Shown here: piece by piece, positions 1-13,600 of the stretch
How the letters are laid out: the number at the start of each line of letters is the position of its first letter
Position numbering within the stretch: the stretch's first letter is position 1
NCBI RefSeq assembly: GCF_026003995.1
Contig: NZ_BPIG01000005.1
Location: forward strand, 1-64,000
Length of the DNA stretch: 64,000 nucleotides
Direction of reading: 5' to 3'
Source of the DNA: Tepidiforma sp.
Lineage (GTDB): Bacteria > Chloroflexota > Dehalococcoidia > Tepidiformales > Tepidiformaceae
Program-made: the position numbers and the translations under genes
The notes under the pieces: generated by a model
Seen by the model: only the letters and a program-made list of their open reading frames with translations
Database searches by the model: none
Told to the model about the DNA's origin: nothing

Positions 1-2
1 AG

Positions 3-317
3 ACCGAGGTCATCATCCAGCAGGCGCTCCGCGAACTCCTCAAGAACCGCACCTCCTTCGTCATCGCCCACCGGCTCTCCACCATCCGCGAAGCCACCCG
101 CATCGTCGTCCTCGATAAGGGGCAAATCGCCGAGATGGGCACTCACGAAGAGCTGCTCGCCCGCGGCGGCATCTACGCCAACCTCTACCGGATGACCTAC
201 GAGCAGGAGCAGGCCCGCCAGGCCGCCGCCAGCGTCTCCGAAGACGAGGCCTTCGCCAGCCGCCGCCGCGGCGAGGTCTTCGGCGCCGGCGCGCCCCAGC
301 CCGCCGCCGGCCAGTAA
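3..317 (+). CDS. ABC exporter ATP-binding domain, C-terminal end (5' partial)
   Basis: Only the last ~104 codons are present; the gene enters from the left edge and ends in TAA. The visible part is the end of an ABC nucleotide-binding domain: an H-loop with the switch histidine (IAHRLSTI), then [17 protein letters not shown], which is typical of type IV exporters with fused membrane and ATPase parts. A short Ala/Gln-rich tail follows. It would power lipid, peptide or drug export at the inner membrane. The Walker A, signature and membrane parts lie outside the window, so the substrate cannot be judged. Confidence 0.9.
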   Translation, partial: TEVIIQQALRELLKNRTSFVIAHRLSTIREATRIVVLDKGQIAEMGTHEELLARGGIYANLYRMTYEQEQARQAAASVSEDEAFASRRRGEVFGAGAPQPAAGQ

Positions 318-402
318 CCGCGCCGCCCCGCGCCGCCCCTCAAATCCCCGGCCCGGCCTGCCGATACTTCATTCAGCTTCGAACGAAGGAGAAGGCCACC
401 AC

Positions 403-579
403 ATGAAACAGTTCAACTGCGGGGATGTCGTCCCCGGCTGCAGCGTCACGTTCCGGTTCGAAACCGAAGACCGGATCCTCGAAGCCGTCGGCCAGCACGC
501 CCGCAAGGACCACGGCCTCACCGAGATCCCGCCGCAGCTCATCGAACAGGTCAAAGACAAGATCAAACCCGCGGCCTGA
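403..579 (+). CDS. DUF1059 small protein
   Basis: A 58-residue protein starting at ATG 403 with a purine-rich GAAGGAGAAGG stretch just upstream. It begins MKQFNCGDVVPGC and continues with FRFETEDRILEAVGQHARKDHG, the layout of DUF1059: N-terminal cysteines, a short beta hairpin and one helix. The family's function is unknown; the cysteine pair and conserved histidine suggest metal binding. It stands alone between the ABC gene and a terminator-like hairpin, so it is probably monocistronic. Confidence 0.8.
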   Translation: MKQFNCGDVVPGCSVTFRFETEDRILEAVGQHARKDHGLTEIPPQLIEQVKDKIKPAA

Positions 580-604
580 CGCCGCGGCAGCCCATCCGCC
601 CCGC

Positions 605-625
605 GGGCCGGCACAGCGCCGGCCC
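605..625. terminator. GC hairpin between convergent genes
   Basis: An 8-bp perfect GC stem (GGGCCGGC/GCCGGCCC) with a 5-nt loop lies 25 bases after the DUF1059 stop and before the convergent EAL gene stop. The plus side is followed by a T-rich stretch without a long T run. Probably a bidirectional terminator. Confidence 0.55.
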
Positions 626-665
626 GTTCCTGTTCTCTGCCCCTCTCCCTCGCGGCAGCGCGCCG

Positions 666-1781
666 TCAGGCGGCAGCAGCGCGCCCCTCGCGGGTCAGCG
701 CCTGCACCAGCCGCTCCACGCGGACCTGGCCGAGCGGCCGCCCGTCCTCGTCCGTCACGATGACGGGGTCGAACCGCTCCGCGGCCGGCCGCGTCAGCGC
801 CCGCTTCAGCACGTCCTCCGCCCGGCAGGCCGGCGTCACCCGCAGCGGCTCCGAGTGGCGCCCCAGGTGCCACATCCGCGCCGGCCGGCCCCACGCGTCC
901 AGCAGCACCAGCGTGCCCGAATCCGGCACCTCGAACGCGCTCGCGAGCGGCGCCGTCGCCACCGGCTCCGCGAACGCGGCCGCCCGCAGCTCCCCGTCCG
1001 CCGCCGGCCGCAGCCGCGCGATCGCCTCCCGCACCGGCGCCGGTGTCGGTTCGAAGGCCGGCGCCGGCCGGTTCAGGAAGTACCCCTGCCCGAGCGGCAC
1101 GCCGAGCTGGAGCACCTCCCGCAGGTCGGCCTCCGTTTCGATGCCCTCCGCGATGACCCACGCATCCAGCCGCGAGGCGAGGTGGCCCACCAGCTCCACC
1201 AGCGCCTGCCGCGCCGGGTCGGCGCCGATGCCCGTCACGAACCCCTGGTCCACCTTCACGAACTCCGGCCGCACGTCGATCAGCCGGCGCAGGTCCGCAT
1301 AGCCCGTCCCCGTATCGTCGACCGCGATGAGCGCGCCGCGCTCCCGGAGCCGCTCCAGCAGCCCGTTCAGCCGCCCCAGGTCCGCAATCGGCGTGTGCTC
1401 GGTCAGTTCGATGATGAAGCCGCCGAGGTGCTGCTCGCCCAGCAGCAGGCGCGCGACCTCCTCGTGCTCCAGCGCCGAAGGGTCCAGGTTCACCGTGAGG
1501 AACGTGTTCATCGGCGCCTCGGCGCGCAGCCGCAGCGCCTGCCGGACGACCGCCGCCTCGAGCTGCGGACCGAGCCCCAGCCGGTAGGCCGCATCGAACC
1601 AGTGGTGCGGCGGCGCGGCCACCTGCGGGTCCGAAAACCGCGCCAGGAGTTCGAACCCGGCCGGCACCCCGCGCGCCAGGTCCACGATCGGCTGCCGGTG
1701 GAGCGCGATGCGCGCCGGCTCCCGCAGCACCCGCGTCAGCGCCTGCCCCCAGGCTGCATCCGAAACCGGCTCGTGGCTCAC
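666..1781 (-). CDS. EAL-domain cyclic-di-GMP phosphodiesterase with C-terminal CBS-like region
   Basis: A 371-residue protein. Residues ~20-260 form an EAL domain that hydrolyses c-di-GMP to pGpG. The metal and catalytic residues look intact: E44 in FELLARF, N in VNLDP, E in IELTEH, the DD of DDTGTGY, K in VKVDQGF, E in AEGIET and Q in GQGYFL, so activity is expected. Residues ~290-370 read as a CBS-like sensory region (VIVTDEDGRPLGQVRVERLV). No membrane segment is seen, so it should be cytosolic. Its ATG overlaps the stop of the upstream CNNM/CBS gene (ATGA), so the two are translationally coupled. Confidence 0.88.
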   Translation of the reverse strand: MSHEPVSDAAWGQALTRVLREPARIALHRQPIVDLARGVPAGFELLARFSDPQVAAPPHHWFDAAYRLGLGPQLEAAVVRQALRLRAEAPMNTFLTVNLDPSALEHEEVARLLLGEQHLGGFIIELTEHTPIADLGRLNGLLERLRERGALIAVDDTGTGYADLRRLIDVRPEFVKVDQGFVTGIGADPARQALVELVGHLASRLDAWVIAEGIETEADLREVLQLGVPLGQGYFLNRPAPAFEPTPAPVREAIARLRPAADGELRAAAFAEPVATAPLASAFEVPDSGTLVLLDAWGRPARMWHLGRHSEPLRVTPACRAEDVLKRALTRPAAERFDPVIVTDEDGRPLGQVRVERLVQALTREGRAAAA

Positions 1782-3140
1782 ACCCGTGAGTTTCGGCGCT
1801 CCGCCCCCGCCTCTTCAGCCCTGCCTCCCGCCGGCTCCTGCAGCTTGACCACGAGCACGCGGTCGACCCGCCGGCCGTCCATCGCCATCACGCGGAACTG
1901 GTAGCCCGGCACCTCCACCCGGTCGCCCACCCGCGGGATGCGGCCGAGCCGCGCCATGATGAAGCCGCCCACCGTGTCGTAGTCCTCGTCGGCCAGCTCC
2001 GCCCCGGTGGCGTCCTCCAGGTCCGCGATGAGCGCCAGCCCGGAGACGAGGAAATTCCCCGAGGGCAGCGCCCGCAGCGTATCGTCGCCCTGGGCCCGGC
2101 CCCCCAGCCACCGCCCCAGCAGCCGGTAGAGCACCTCATCGGCCGTCAGGATGCCGCTCGTGCCGCCGTGCTCGTCCACCAGCACCACGATCTGCACCTG
2201 CTTCGCGCGCATCGCCTGCACCGCCACCTCCACGCTGACCGATTCGGGGATCGCCACCGCCGGCCGCACGAGGTGCCGCCAGGCCGTCTCGCCCCGCCGC
2301 ACCAGCGCCACCAGGTCCTTCACCTCGAGGATGCCCACGATGTGGTCGAGGCTCTCCTCGTAGACCGGGTAGCGCGAATGGTGGTAGCGCTCGACGAGCT
2401 CGAGGATCTCGTCGAGCGTGGCGCCCGCCTCCACCGCCACCACCTCCGTCCGCGGCACCATGATCTGGTCCGCCTGGATGGCGCTGAACTCCAGCGCCCG
2501 CCGCGCCAGCATCAGCTCGCTCGTCGAAAGCAGGCCCGCCCGCGCCGAGGCCTCGATCACCAGCTCCAGCTCCTCCGGGTCGAGCGATTGCTCCGCCTCC
2601 GAGCGCTCCCGGATGCCGAGCGCGCGCACGACCAGCGCCCCCCGACCGGTGGAGGAACCAGACGAACGGCCGGAACACCTTCGCGAAGACCAGCACCGGC
2701 GGCGCGACGAACAGACCGACCCGCTCCGTCCGCGCCAGCGCGATCGATTTCGGCGCCAGCTCCGCGAAGATGATGACGAGCGCCGTCACGAGCAGGAATG
2801 CGATCGCCGTCGCCGCGATGCCGGCCGTCCGCGCCGGCGCCCAGGCGAGCGCCCCCGCGAGCGCCGGCTCGAGCAGGCCCGCCAGCACCGGCTCGCCCAG
2901 CCAGCCGAGCGCCAGCCCGCACATCGTGATGCCCAGCTGCGTCGCCGCGATCGTCGCATCCAGCTGCCGCAGCGCCCCGAGCAGCAGCCGCGCCCGCGCC
3001 TGCCCGGCGGCCGCGAGCTGCTCCACCCGGGTCCGCCGGACCCCGACGAAGGCGAACTCCGCCGCCACGAACAGCGCATTCAGCGCGATGAGTACGAGGA
3101 GCCCCGCGAGCCCCAGGCCGACCAGCCACGCGTCATCCAT
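1778..3140 (-). CDS. CNNM/CBS-pair/CorC-HlyC transporter-like protein, frameshifted
   Basis: A HlyC/CorC-type membrane protein split into two frames. From ATG 3140 (MDDAWLVGLGLAG) one frame encodes the CNNM domain with about four membrane segments and ends its homology at FVWFLHRSG. The rest (LVVRALGIRERSEAEQ, a CBS pair with QIMVPRTEVVAV, then a CorC_HlyC domain ending near VMAMDGRRVDRVLV) lies in the next frame. The frames join if one C is removed from the C6 run at 2638-2643. Intact relatives are implicated in Mg/Co efflux or transport. Either a homopolymer sequencing error or a true recent mutation fits. The stop overlaps the EAL gene start. Confidence 0.8.
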
Positions 3141-3685
3141 GCGCGCATTGTAGACGTCCCGGCGGGCAGCCCCGCCGCACGCGGGAGCATCGCCGGCGGG
3201 CCCCGCGCAGCCGCCGCCTGCAGGCCCCCGCGGGCCTTCGCAGGCCGCCGCTGGGCCCCCGTTCTGCCCGCCGCGGAAGCCCTCATCGGCCCCGGAACCG
3301 GGCAAAACTCGTCACGATCTGTCGCGAAAAATCCCTCCTACTCCCGGTCAAACCCTGCTAAAATTGACCATGTCGCAGGGCAGTCATCCCGCCGCCGGAG
3401 CAGCGCCCATCGGCCGCCCGGCCAGCCTCCAAGAAGCGCCCGCGCACCCATCCTGAGGAGAGGTCGAACCGAGCCGCTCCAGCCCCGCAGGTCCATCCCA
3501 GCCGCTCTCCAGTAGCCCGTGCACGGCCGCCCGCGGCGGTGCGCGCAGGATCCCGCGCGCCGTCAGCCCACCCTCGGTCACCCATCCCGCCCCGGCCGGG
3601 TCCGGCCCGGCCCCCGGAATCCTCGCCGCCCCCTCGCCGCACCTCACCGCAGCGGCCTGGCCATCCATTTCCCCTGGAGGTTTCC
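3141..3685. other. Intergenic region with extended -10 promoter-like site
   Basis: No convincing gene between the divergent CNNM and MoxR genes. A locally AT-rich stretch at 3300-3370 contains an extended -10-like site (TG-n-TAAAAT ending at 3364) on the plus strand without a clear -35. The remaining ~300 bases before the MoxR start are GC-rich. I looked for RNase P, tmRNA and SRP RNA signatures and saw none. Confidence 0.35.
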
Positions 3686-4759
3686 GTGTCCCCGACCCTC
3701 ACCGCCCTCGTCCTCGCCATCCACGCCCGCGTTCCCGTCCTCCTCTGGGGCGCCCCCGGCACCGGCAAGTCCTCCGTCATCCGCCAGCTCGGCGAACGCC
3801 TCGGCCTCCCCGTCGAGACCGTGATCGCTTCCATCCGCGAACCCTCCGACTTCGCCGGCCTCCCCGTCGTCACCGACGGCCGCGTCCGCTTCGCCCCGCC
3901 CGACTGGGCCGTCCGCCTCGCCCGCCACGGCACCGGGCTCCTCTTCCTCGATGAGATCTCCACCGCGCCCCCGGCCGTCCAGGCCGCCCTCCTCCGCGTC
4001 GTCCTCGAACGCACCGTCGGCGACCTCGAACTCCCGCCCGGGGTCGCCATCGTCGCCGCCGCCAACCCCGCCGCCCAGGCCGCCGGCGGCTGGGACCTGA
4101 GCGCGCCGCTCGCCAACCGCTTCCTCCACCTCGACTGGCACGTCAACGGCCTCGCCTGGGCCGACGGCTTCGTCAGCTCGTGGGCGAAGCTCGAAGTCCC
4201 GGAACTCCCGGCCGACTGGACCGCCGGCCTCCCGGCCGCGCGCGACGAGATCGCCGGCTACATCCGCCAGCGCCCCGACGCGCTCCTCAGCGTGGCCGAA
4301 ACCGCCGAAGCCGCGTCCCGCGCCTGGCCTTCGCCGCGCACCTGGGAGATGGCGGCCCGCCTCCTCGCCGCTGCGCGCGCCGCCGAAGCGCCCGCCGAGG
4401 TCCTCGAAACGCTCCTCGCCGGCACCGTCGGCAACGCCGCCGCGCGCGACTACCTCACGCTCCTCCGGCGGGGCGCCGCCTGGGACCTCGACCGCGCCTT
4501 CCAGCGCCCCGATGACGCCCGCATCCCCGAATCCCCGGACGCGCTCGATGGCTTCCTCCGCGCCGTCATCGCCCGCTTCGCCGCCAGCGCCGATGAAAAA
4601 GCGTGGCAGCGCTCGTGGCAGCTCCTCGCCAGGGCGGCCGACGCTGCCGGCGTCGATGCGGTCGTCCCCCACGCCATCGCCCTGCACGAAGCCGGGAGCG
4701 ACGCCTTCCTCGTCCCGGCCGAGGCCCGCCCGCTGCTGGAGGCGCTCCGTGTCTCCTAG
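3686..4759 (+). CDS. MoxR-family AAA+ ATPase
   Basis: A 357-residue AAA+ ATPase. GTG 3686 is chosen because TGGAGG lies 5 bases upstream and the fold starts at once. Walker A is GAPGTGKS (about residues 21-28), Walker B is LLFLDEI, and a sensor-1 Asn is in AAANPA. MoxR ATPases act as chaperones that remodel or activate partner proteins, often with VWA proteins. Here the next gene, a DUF2201 VWA protein, starts inside this gene's end (11-base overlap), so the two very likely work as a pair. Confidence 0.88.
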   Translation: MSPTLTALVLAIHARVPVLLWGAPGTGKSSVIRQLGERLGLPVETVIASIREPSDFAGLPVVTDGRVRFAPPDWAVRLARHGTGLLFLDEISTAPPAVQAALLRVVLERTVGDLELPPGVAIVAAANPAAQAAGGWDLSAPLANRFLHLDWHVNGLAWADGFVSSWAKLEVPELPADWTAGLPAARDEIAGYIRQRPDALLSVAETAEAASRAWPSPRTWEMAARLLAAARAAEAPAEVLETLLAGTVGNAAARDYLTLLRRGAAWDLDRAFQRPDDARIPESPDALDGFLRAVIARFAASADEKAWQRSWQLLARAADAAGVDAVVPHAIALHEAGSDAFLVPAEARPLLEALRVS

Positions 4760-6593
4760 CGGCCCTCTCCGGGGCGTTCCGCCCTTCGGCGAGATGCCGG
4801 TCGTCGTGCTCATCCAGCACAACTTCACGCTCCGCAAGGGCGACCCCCTCACCGGCTGGCCGCGCCGGCGGCCGGAGGTCTACACCCGCGGTTCCGAACC
4901 GCTCGCCCGCCCGTGGGGCCGCCAGGGCAGCATCATCGCCGCCCGCATGTCCATGGAACGCATGGTCACCTGCACGTTCCGGGGCGAGTTCTCCCGCTGG
5001 GTGTACGTCATCGGGCGCGTCGCCGTCGTCATCAACCGCGTCTTCGAACTCCCCGGCGAACCGTTCGAGGCCCTCTGCGGCGCCGTGATCCGCCTCCGTC
5101 CCGGCATCCGCGAACGCGAAGCCTTCGCGCGGCTCCTCGCCGAAGAGGTCGAGCCCGGCGACCCCGACTTCGAACGGGTCGCGGCATTCCTCCAGCGCTG
5201 CGCCATCCCTGCGCCCCCCGACCTGGCGGAAGACGTGAACCGCTTCCTCGAGAGCATCGACCCCGACCTCCAGGAGCTCGCGCCCCGCGGCGACCGCTTC
5301 GAACGCGCCCGCGCCGACCTCGTCGACCGCCTCCCGTTCTTCGCCTACCTCGCCTATCACATCCGCCATACCTCCGACCCGGAGACCCCCACCGCCGCCA
5401 TCGATAAGCGCGGCCGGCTCCGGACCAACCCGGCGTGGTTCGAGCCGCTCACGCGGCCCGAAGCCGCCGCCGTCGTCTACCACGAAATGGCCCACCTACT
5501 CCGGCGCCACGTCGACCGCGCCGAGCGCGCCGGGGCCGCAGCCGACCTCTGGAACATCGCCGCCGACCTCGAAATCAACGACGACATCCCGGAGGAATTC
5601 ACCCTCCCGCCCGGCGCCCTCACCCCCGGCATGTTCCGCCTCCCCCGCCGCCGCACCGCGGAGGAGTACTACCGGCGGCTCAGCGCCCGGGCCGAGAAGA
5701 ACCTCCGCATCGCGCGCGAGGCAGGCTGGCGCCCGTGCGGCTCCGGCTGCGGCGCCAACCCGAACGAAACGCCCGAGCCGGACAGCGGCGGCGACCCGGG
5801 CCTCAGCCGCCTCGACCTCGACCACATCGCCGAGCAGGCCGCCGAGCGCGTCCTCGACGAGAGCTACCAGTCGCGCGTGCCCTACTTCCTGTGGCGCCGC
5901 GACGCGCGCCAGGGCCGCATCCCCGGCGGCTGGATCCGCTACTTCGAAGAGCTGCGCACCCACCGGCACGACTGGCGCCAGGAGCTCGCCCGCGCCGTCC
6001 GTCGCGCCCTCGAACGGCTCCCCGGCATGGCCGACTACACCTACGGGCGGGCCTCCCGCCGGGCCGCCGCCGTCGCGCCCGTCATCCTCCCCGGCCTCTG
6101 CAGCCCCACGCCCGAGGTCAGCATCGTCATCGATACCTCCGGCAGCATGTCGTCCGACCTGCTCGGCCAGGCCCTCGCCGAAACCCGCGCCATCGTCCGC
6201 GCCAACGGCGGCCGCGGCGCCAACGTCCACCTCGTCGATGCCGCCCTCCACGGCACCATCCGCACCCGGACCGGCACGGGCATCCAGCTCCGCGGCGGCG
6301 GCGGCACTGATATGCGCGTCGGCATCGCCGCTGCCCTTGCCGCCCGCCCCCGCCCCAACCTCGTCATCGTCCTCACCGATGGCTTCACGCCCTGGCCCGA
6401 GAAGCCGACGCCCGTCCCGCTCATCGTCGGCGTCGTCGGCGAGCGCTCCGTCTCGCGCTGGGATGTCGACCGCGTCCCGAAGTGGGCGCGCGCCATTCCC
6501 ATCCCGCTCGAGCCCTCGAATTGGCCTGCCTGGCCTGACGCCGCCGCCGGCACCGACCCCATGATGCCCCCCGTGGTCAGGTGCGGTCGCTGA
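4749..6593 (+). CDS. DUF2201-type metallopeptidase-like/VWA-like protein
   Basis: A 614-residue protein. GTG 4749 is chosen from the CTGGAGG upstream and the overlap with the MoxR stop; ATG 4794 is the alternative. A zinc-peptidase-like HEMAH motif (VVYHEMAHLLRRH) lies near residue 250. The C-terminal third is a VWA-like domain with a MIDAS pattern: IVIDTSGSMS, GGGGTDM and VIVLTDG. Such proteins are partners of MoxR ATPases. An extra N-terminal ~150 residues of unknown role precede the metallopeptidase part. Function is unknown; the pair could be housekeeping or part of a conflict system, as it sits beside a defence cluster. Confidence 0.8.
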   Translation: MSPSGPLRGVPPFGEMPVVVLIQHNFTLRKGDPLTGWPRRRPEVYTRGSEPLARPWGRQGSIIAARMSMERMVTCTFRGEFSRWVYVIGRVAVVINRVFELPGEPFEALCGAVIRLRPGIREREAFARLLAEEVEPGDPDFERVAAFLQRCAIPAPPDLAEDVNRFLESIDPDLQELAPRGDRFERARADLVDRLPFFAYLAYHIRHTSDPETPTAAIDKRGRLRTNPAWFEPLTRPEAAAVVYHEMAHLLRRHVDRAERAGAAADLWNIAADLEINDDIPEEFTLPPGALTPGMFRLPRRRTAEEYYRRLSARAEKNLRIAREAGWRPCGSGCGANPNETPEPDSGGDPGLSRLDLDHIAEQAAERVLDESYQSRVPYFLWRRDARQGRIPGGWIRYFEELRTHRHDWRQELARAVRRALERLPGMADYTYGRASRRAAAVAPVILPGLCSPTPEVSIVIDTSGSMSSDLLGQALAETRAIVRANGGRGANVHLVDAALHGTIRTRTGTGIQLRGGGGTDMRVGIAAALAARPRPNLVIVLTDGFTPWPEKPTPVPLIVGVVGERSVSRWDVDRVPKWARAIPIPLEPSNWPAWPDAAAGTDPMMPPVVRCGR

Positions 6594-6631
6594 CCGCCGC
6601 CTCACCCGCAAACCGCCCCCGAAAACGTGCA

Positions 6632-6659
6632 CCGGCCCGGGGAACTCTCCCCGGGCCGG
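6632..6659 (+). terminator. 12-bp GC hairpin after the MoxR/VWA pair
   Basis: A perfect 12-bp stem (CCGGCCCGGGGA / TCCCCGGGCCGG) with a 4-nt loop lies 39 bases after the VWA stop and about 75 bases before the helicase start. It has no T run, so it may be a weak or Rho-assisted terminator. It separates the chromosomal pair from the defence cluster. Confidence 0.55.
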
Positions 6660-6732
6660 CAGCAGCCAGTAAACTCTTCACCATTCGCGCAGCGGACGGC
6701 CGGCCGCGCGACGCCGCAAGAGGGAGTGGAAA

Positions 6733-9700
6733 TTGGCAACATTCGAAGAGCTTTCTGCGGGCGCCAGGGTGCAGGGACTCATCCCGGGCGCCATCGCAAA
6801 GATCGAAACCGTCACGCCGCACGGCCCCGATGTCGTGACCATCGCCTACCGCGATGAGCGGACCGGACACCTCACCGAACGCGTCCTCTTTCGCGAAGAA
6901 GCCGACGCCATCACCGTCGTCGAAGGCGCCACGCCGTGGGCGTTCGATGGCGATGGCGCGCGCTTCCGCCTCGCCGCCGAGGCCCAGCGGATCCGGATGG
7001 CCTACCTCTTCGACCCGATGCTCGCCGTCCACACCTCCAACGTCGTCCCCCTGCCGCACCAGCTCGCAGCCGTCTACGAATCGATGCTCCCCCGCCAGCC
7101 CCTGCGCTTCCTCCTCGCCGACGACCCCGGCGCAGGCAAGACCATCATGGCCGGCCTCCTCATCCGCGAGCTCATGCTCCGCGGCGACCTCGAACGCTGC
7201 CTCATCGTCACCCCGGCCAACCTCTCCGAGCAGTGGCAGGAAGAGCTCTCCGACAAGTTCGGCCTCGAATTCAAGATCATCGGCCGGCAGGACATCGAAG
7301 CCTCCGTCTCCAACAACCCCTTCCGCGAATTCAACCTCGCCATCGCGCGCATCGACCTGCTCAAGCAGGACGACAACATGGCCCGCCTCCGCGGCGCCGA
7401 CGACTGGGACCTCGTCGTCGTCGACGAGGCCCACAAGATGAGCGCCACCTACGACCGCCACGACATCAAGCGCACCGCCCGCTTCAAGCTCGGCGAACTC
7501 CTCGGCCAAAAGACCCGCCACTATCTCCTGATGACGGCCACGCCCCACCGCGGCAGGGACGAGGATTTCCAGCTCTTCCTCAGCCTGCTCGACTCCGACC
7601 GCTTCGAAGGCAGAGTCCGCGACAGCACCCGCCAGGTCGATACCAGCGACCTCATGCGCCGCATGCTCAAAGAAGACCTCGTCGATTTCGACGGCAAACC
7701 CCTCTTCCCAGAGCGCCGCGCCTACACCGTCAACTACGAACTGAGCGACGAAGAAGCCGAGCTCTACGAAGCCGTCACCCAGTACGTGCGCGAGGAGATG
7801 AACCGCGCCGACCGGCTCCCCGGCAAGGACGGCGAACGCCGCCGCGTTGTCGTCGGCTTCGCCCTCACCGTCGTCCAGCGCCGCCTCGCCTCCTCCCCGG
7901 CGGCCATCCACGAATCCCTCAAGCGCCGCCTCAACCGCCTCGAACAGCGCCTCGAAGAGGCCCGCCAGACTCGCCGCGTCGCCGAAACCAGGGCCCGGGC
8001 CGCCGATGAGCTCGCCCCCCTCGAAATTCCCGAAGGTGCCCTCAACCTCGAAGACCTCGAAGACGACCTGGACGAAGAGCCAGAATCCGAAACCGAATCC
8101 ATCGTCGATTACGCCAGCGCGGCCCAGACCGTGCAGGAGCTCGAAGCCGAAATCGCGAGCCTCCGCCGCCTCACCCAGATGGCCGCACGCCTCCGCAAAT
8201 CCGGCGTCGACCGCAAGTGGGATACGCTCCGCGACGTCCTCGAAAACCCCGAAATGTTCGAAACCGGCGGCGGCCGCCGCAAGCTCGTCATCTTCACCGA
8301 GCACCGCGACACCCTCAACTACCTCGTCGAACGCATCGGCACCCTCCTCGGCCGGCCCGACGCCGTCGTCGCCATCCACGGCGCCCTGAACCGCGACGAG
8401 CGCCGCAAGGCCCAGGCCCGCTTCACCAACGAGCCCGACGTCCTCGTCCTCGTCGCCACCGATGCCGCCGGCGAAGGCGTCAACCTCCAGCGCGCCCACC
8501 TCATGGTCAACTACGACCTCCCGTGGAACCCCAACCGCATCGAACAGCGCTTCGGCCGCATCCACCGCTTCGGCCAGCGCGAGGTCTGCCACGTCTGGAA
8601 CCTCGTCGCCTACCAGACCCGCGAAGGCGCCGTCTTCCGCCGCCTCTTCGAAAAGCTCGAAGCCGAACGCGAAGCCCTCCAGGGCAAAGTCTTCGATGTC
8701 CTCGGCAGCATCCTCACCGAAGTCAACCTCCGCGAGCTCATCCTCGAAGCCATCCGCTACAACTCCACCGACGAAGCCCGCTCCCGCCTCGACCAGGTCA
8801 TCGAGCAGCGCTGGGACCCCGCCCTCATGAAGCGCCTCGTCGAAGAGCGCGCCCTCGACCGCGTCGTCCTCGATGCCGAGCGCCTCCGCGGCATCCGCGA
8901 CGCCATGGAGCGCGCCGAGGCCCGCCGCCTCGTCCCCTACTTCATCCAGTCCTTCTTCGTCGATGCCTTCACCCTCCTCGGCGGCACCTGCGTCGAACGC
9001 GAGCCCGGCCGCTTCCACATCCCCCACGTCCCCATCGAAATCCGCCGCCGCGACCGCATCATCGGCCGCGCCGACCCCGTCACCCGCGCCTACGAACGGA
9101 TCTGCTTCGACAAAGCCCGCCGCGACGTGCCCGGCAAGCCCCCGGCCGTCTTCGTCGCCCCCGGCCACCCCCTCCTCGATGCCGTCGTCGACGAGGTGCT
9201 CGAACGCTTCGGCAGCGTCCTCGAGCGCGGCACCATCCTCGTCGACGACGCCGAAGAAGCCGCCCCCCCGCGCGTCCTCTTCTCGGTTCAGGGCGAAATC
9301 ACCGACGGCCTCCCGGGCAAAGCCGATGGCGACCGGCGCGTCATCTCGCGGCGCGTCGACTACCTCGAAGTCGACCGGGATGGCGCCGTCCGCTCCGCCG
9401 GCCCGGCGCCCTACCTCGACTACCGCCCGCCCGGCCCCGAGGAGCTCCCCCGCGCCCGTGAGCTCCTCGCCGAGCAATGGTCCGGCTTCGACGTCGAAAA
9501 AGCCGCCCAGGAGTACGCCCTCGTCCACCTCACCCGGCGCCACGTCGAGGAGGTCCGCGCCGAGCGCCTCCCCCTGGTCGAAAAGACCCGCACCCAGGTG
9601 CGCCAGCGCCTGACCGCGGAGATTCGCTACTGGGACAGCCGCGCCCAGCGCCTCCGCGAAGAAGAAGCCGCCGGCAAGAAGACCCGCCTCAGCTCCGACA

Positions 9701-10253
9701 ACGCCCGCAGGCGCGCCGAGGAACTCGAACTCCGCCTCCAGAAGCGCCTCGCCGAGCTCGACGCCGAGGCCGCCATCGCCGCCGCCACACCCCTCGTCCG
9801 CGGCGCCGCCCTCGTCCTCCCCGCTGCCCTCCTCGCACCCGGCGCCGAGGCCGCTTCCCTCGATGGCCCCGCCCGCGCGACGGCGGCCATCGAAGCCGTC
9901 GCCATGGCCTACGTCCTCGAACAGGAGCGCCGCGCCGGCCGCGAGCCCGTCGATGTCAGCCGCGACAACCGCGGCTGGGATATCGAATCCCGCGAACCCG
10001 ACGGCTCCCTCCGCTTCATCGAAGTCAAAGGCCGCCGCGCCGGCCAGGAAACCGTCTGCGTCACCCGCAACGAACTCTTCACCTGCCTCAACAAGCGCGA
10101 CCGCTACTACCTCGCCATCGTCGTCGTCGACGGCGAACGCGTCGTCGATTACCTCTACCTCCGCGACCCCCTCCAGGGCGACTGGGCCTTCGCCCTCACC
10201 AGCCAGAACCTCGAACTCGAAAAGCTCCGCACCCAGGCAGCAGGAACCACCGC

Positions 10254-10257
<4 letters not shown>
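6733..10257 (+). CDS. SNF2-type helicase with C-terminal DUF3883 (DISARM DrmD / BREX helicase-like)
   Basis: A 1174-residue protein starting at TTG 6733 behind AGGGAG. An N-terminal ~100-residue module precedes SF2/SNF2 ATPase motifs: Walker A DDPGAGKT near 130, DEAH near 230, MTATPHRG (motif III), and a C-terminal helicase lobe with DAAGEGVNLQ and RFGRIHRFGQ near 575-615. An acidic coiled-coil insert lies between the lobes (~410-470). The last ~100 residues match DUF3883 (DNRGWDIESR, FIEVKGR), common in defence genes. Such helicases act with DNA methylases in DISARM and BREX systems. Its stop overlaps the methylase start (ATGA). Confidence 0.85.
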
Positions 10258-13574
<3,317 letters not shown>

Positions 13575-13600
13575 CCCATCCCCATGCAGGAGCACCAGCG

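Noticed and set aside
2136-3305. CNNM protein starting 55 codons earlier than 3140
   Set aside because: The extra N-terminus is Gly/Pro/Ala-rich with no ribosome site, and the family starts right at MDDAWLVGLGLAG.
3366-3685. Structured RNA (RNase P, tmRNA, SRP) in the long gap before the MoxR gene
   Set aside because: None of the conserved sequence blocks of these RNAs was seen on either strand.
6600-6740. Left attachment site for the tRNA-Ser integrase
   Set aside because: No copy of the tRNA 3' end was found near the cluster edge. The hairpin here is unrelated to the tRNA.
6577-9543. 988-codon open frame on the minus strand opposite the helicase
   Set aside because: It is the antisense of a well-supported SNF2 helicase. 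The Glu/Gly/Ala-rich sequence has no family features and results from high GC with C/G third positions.
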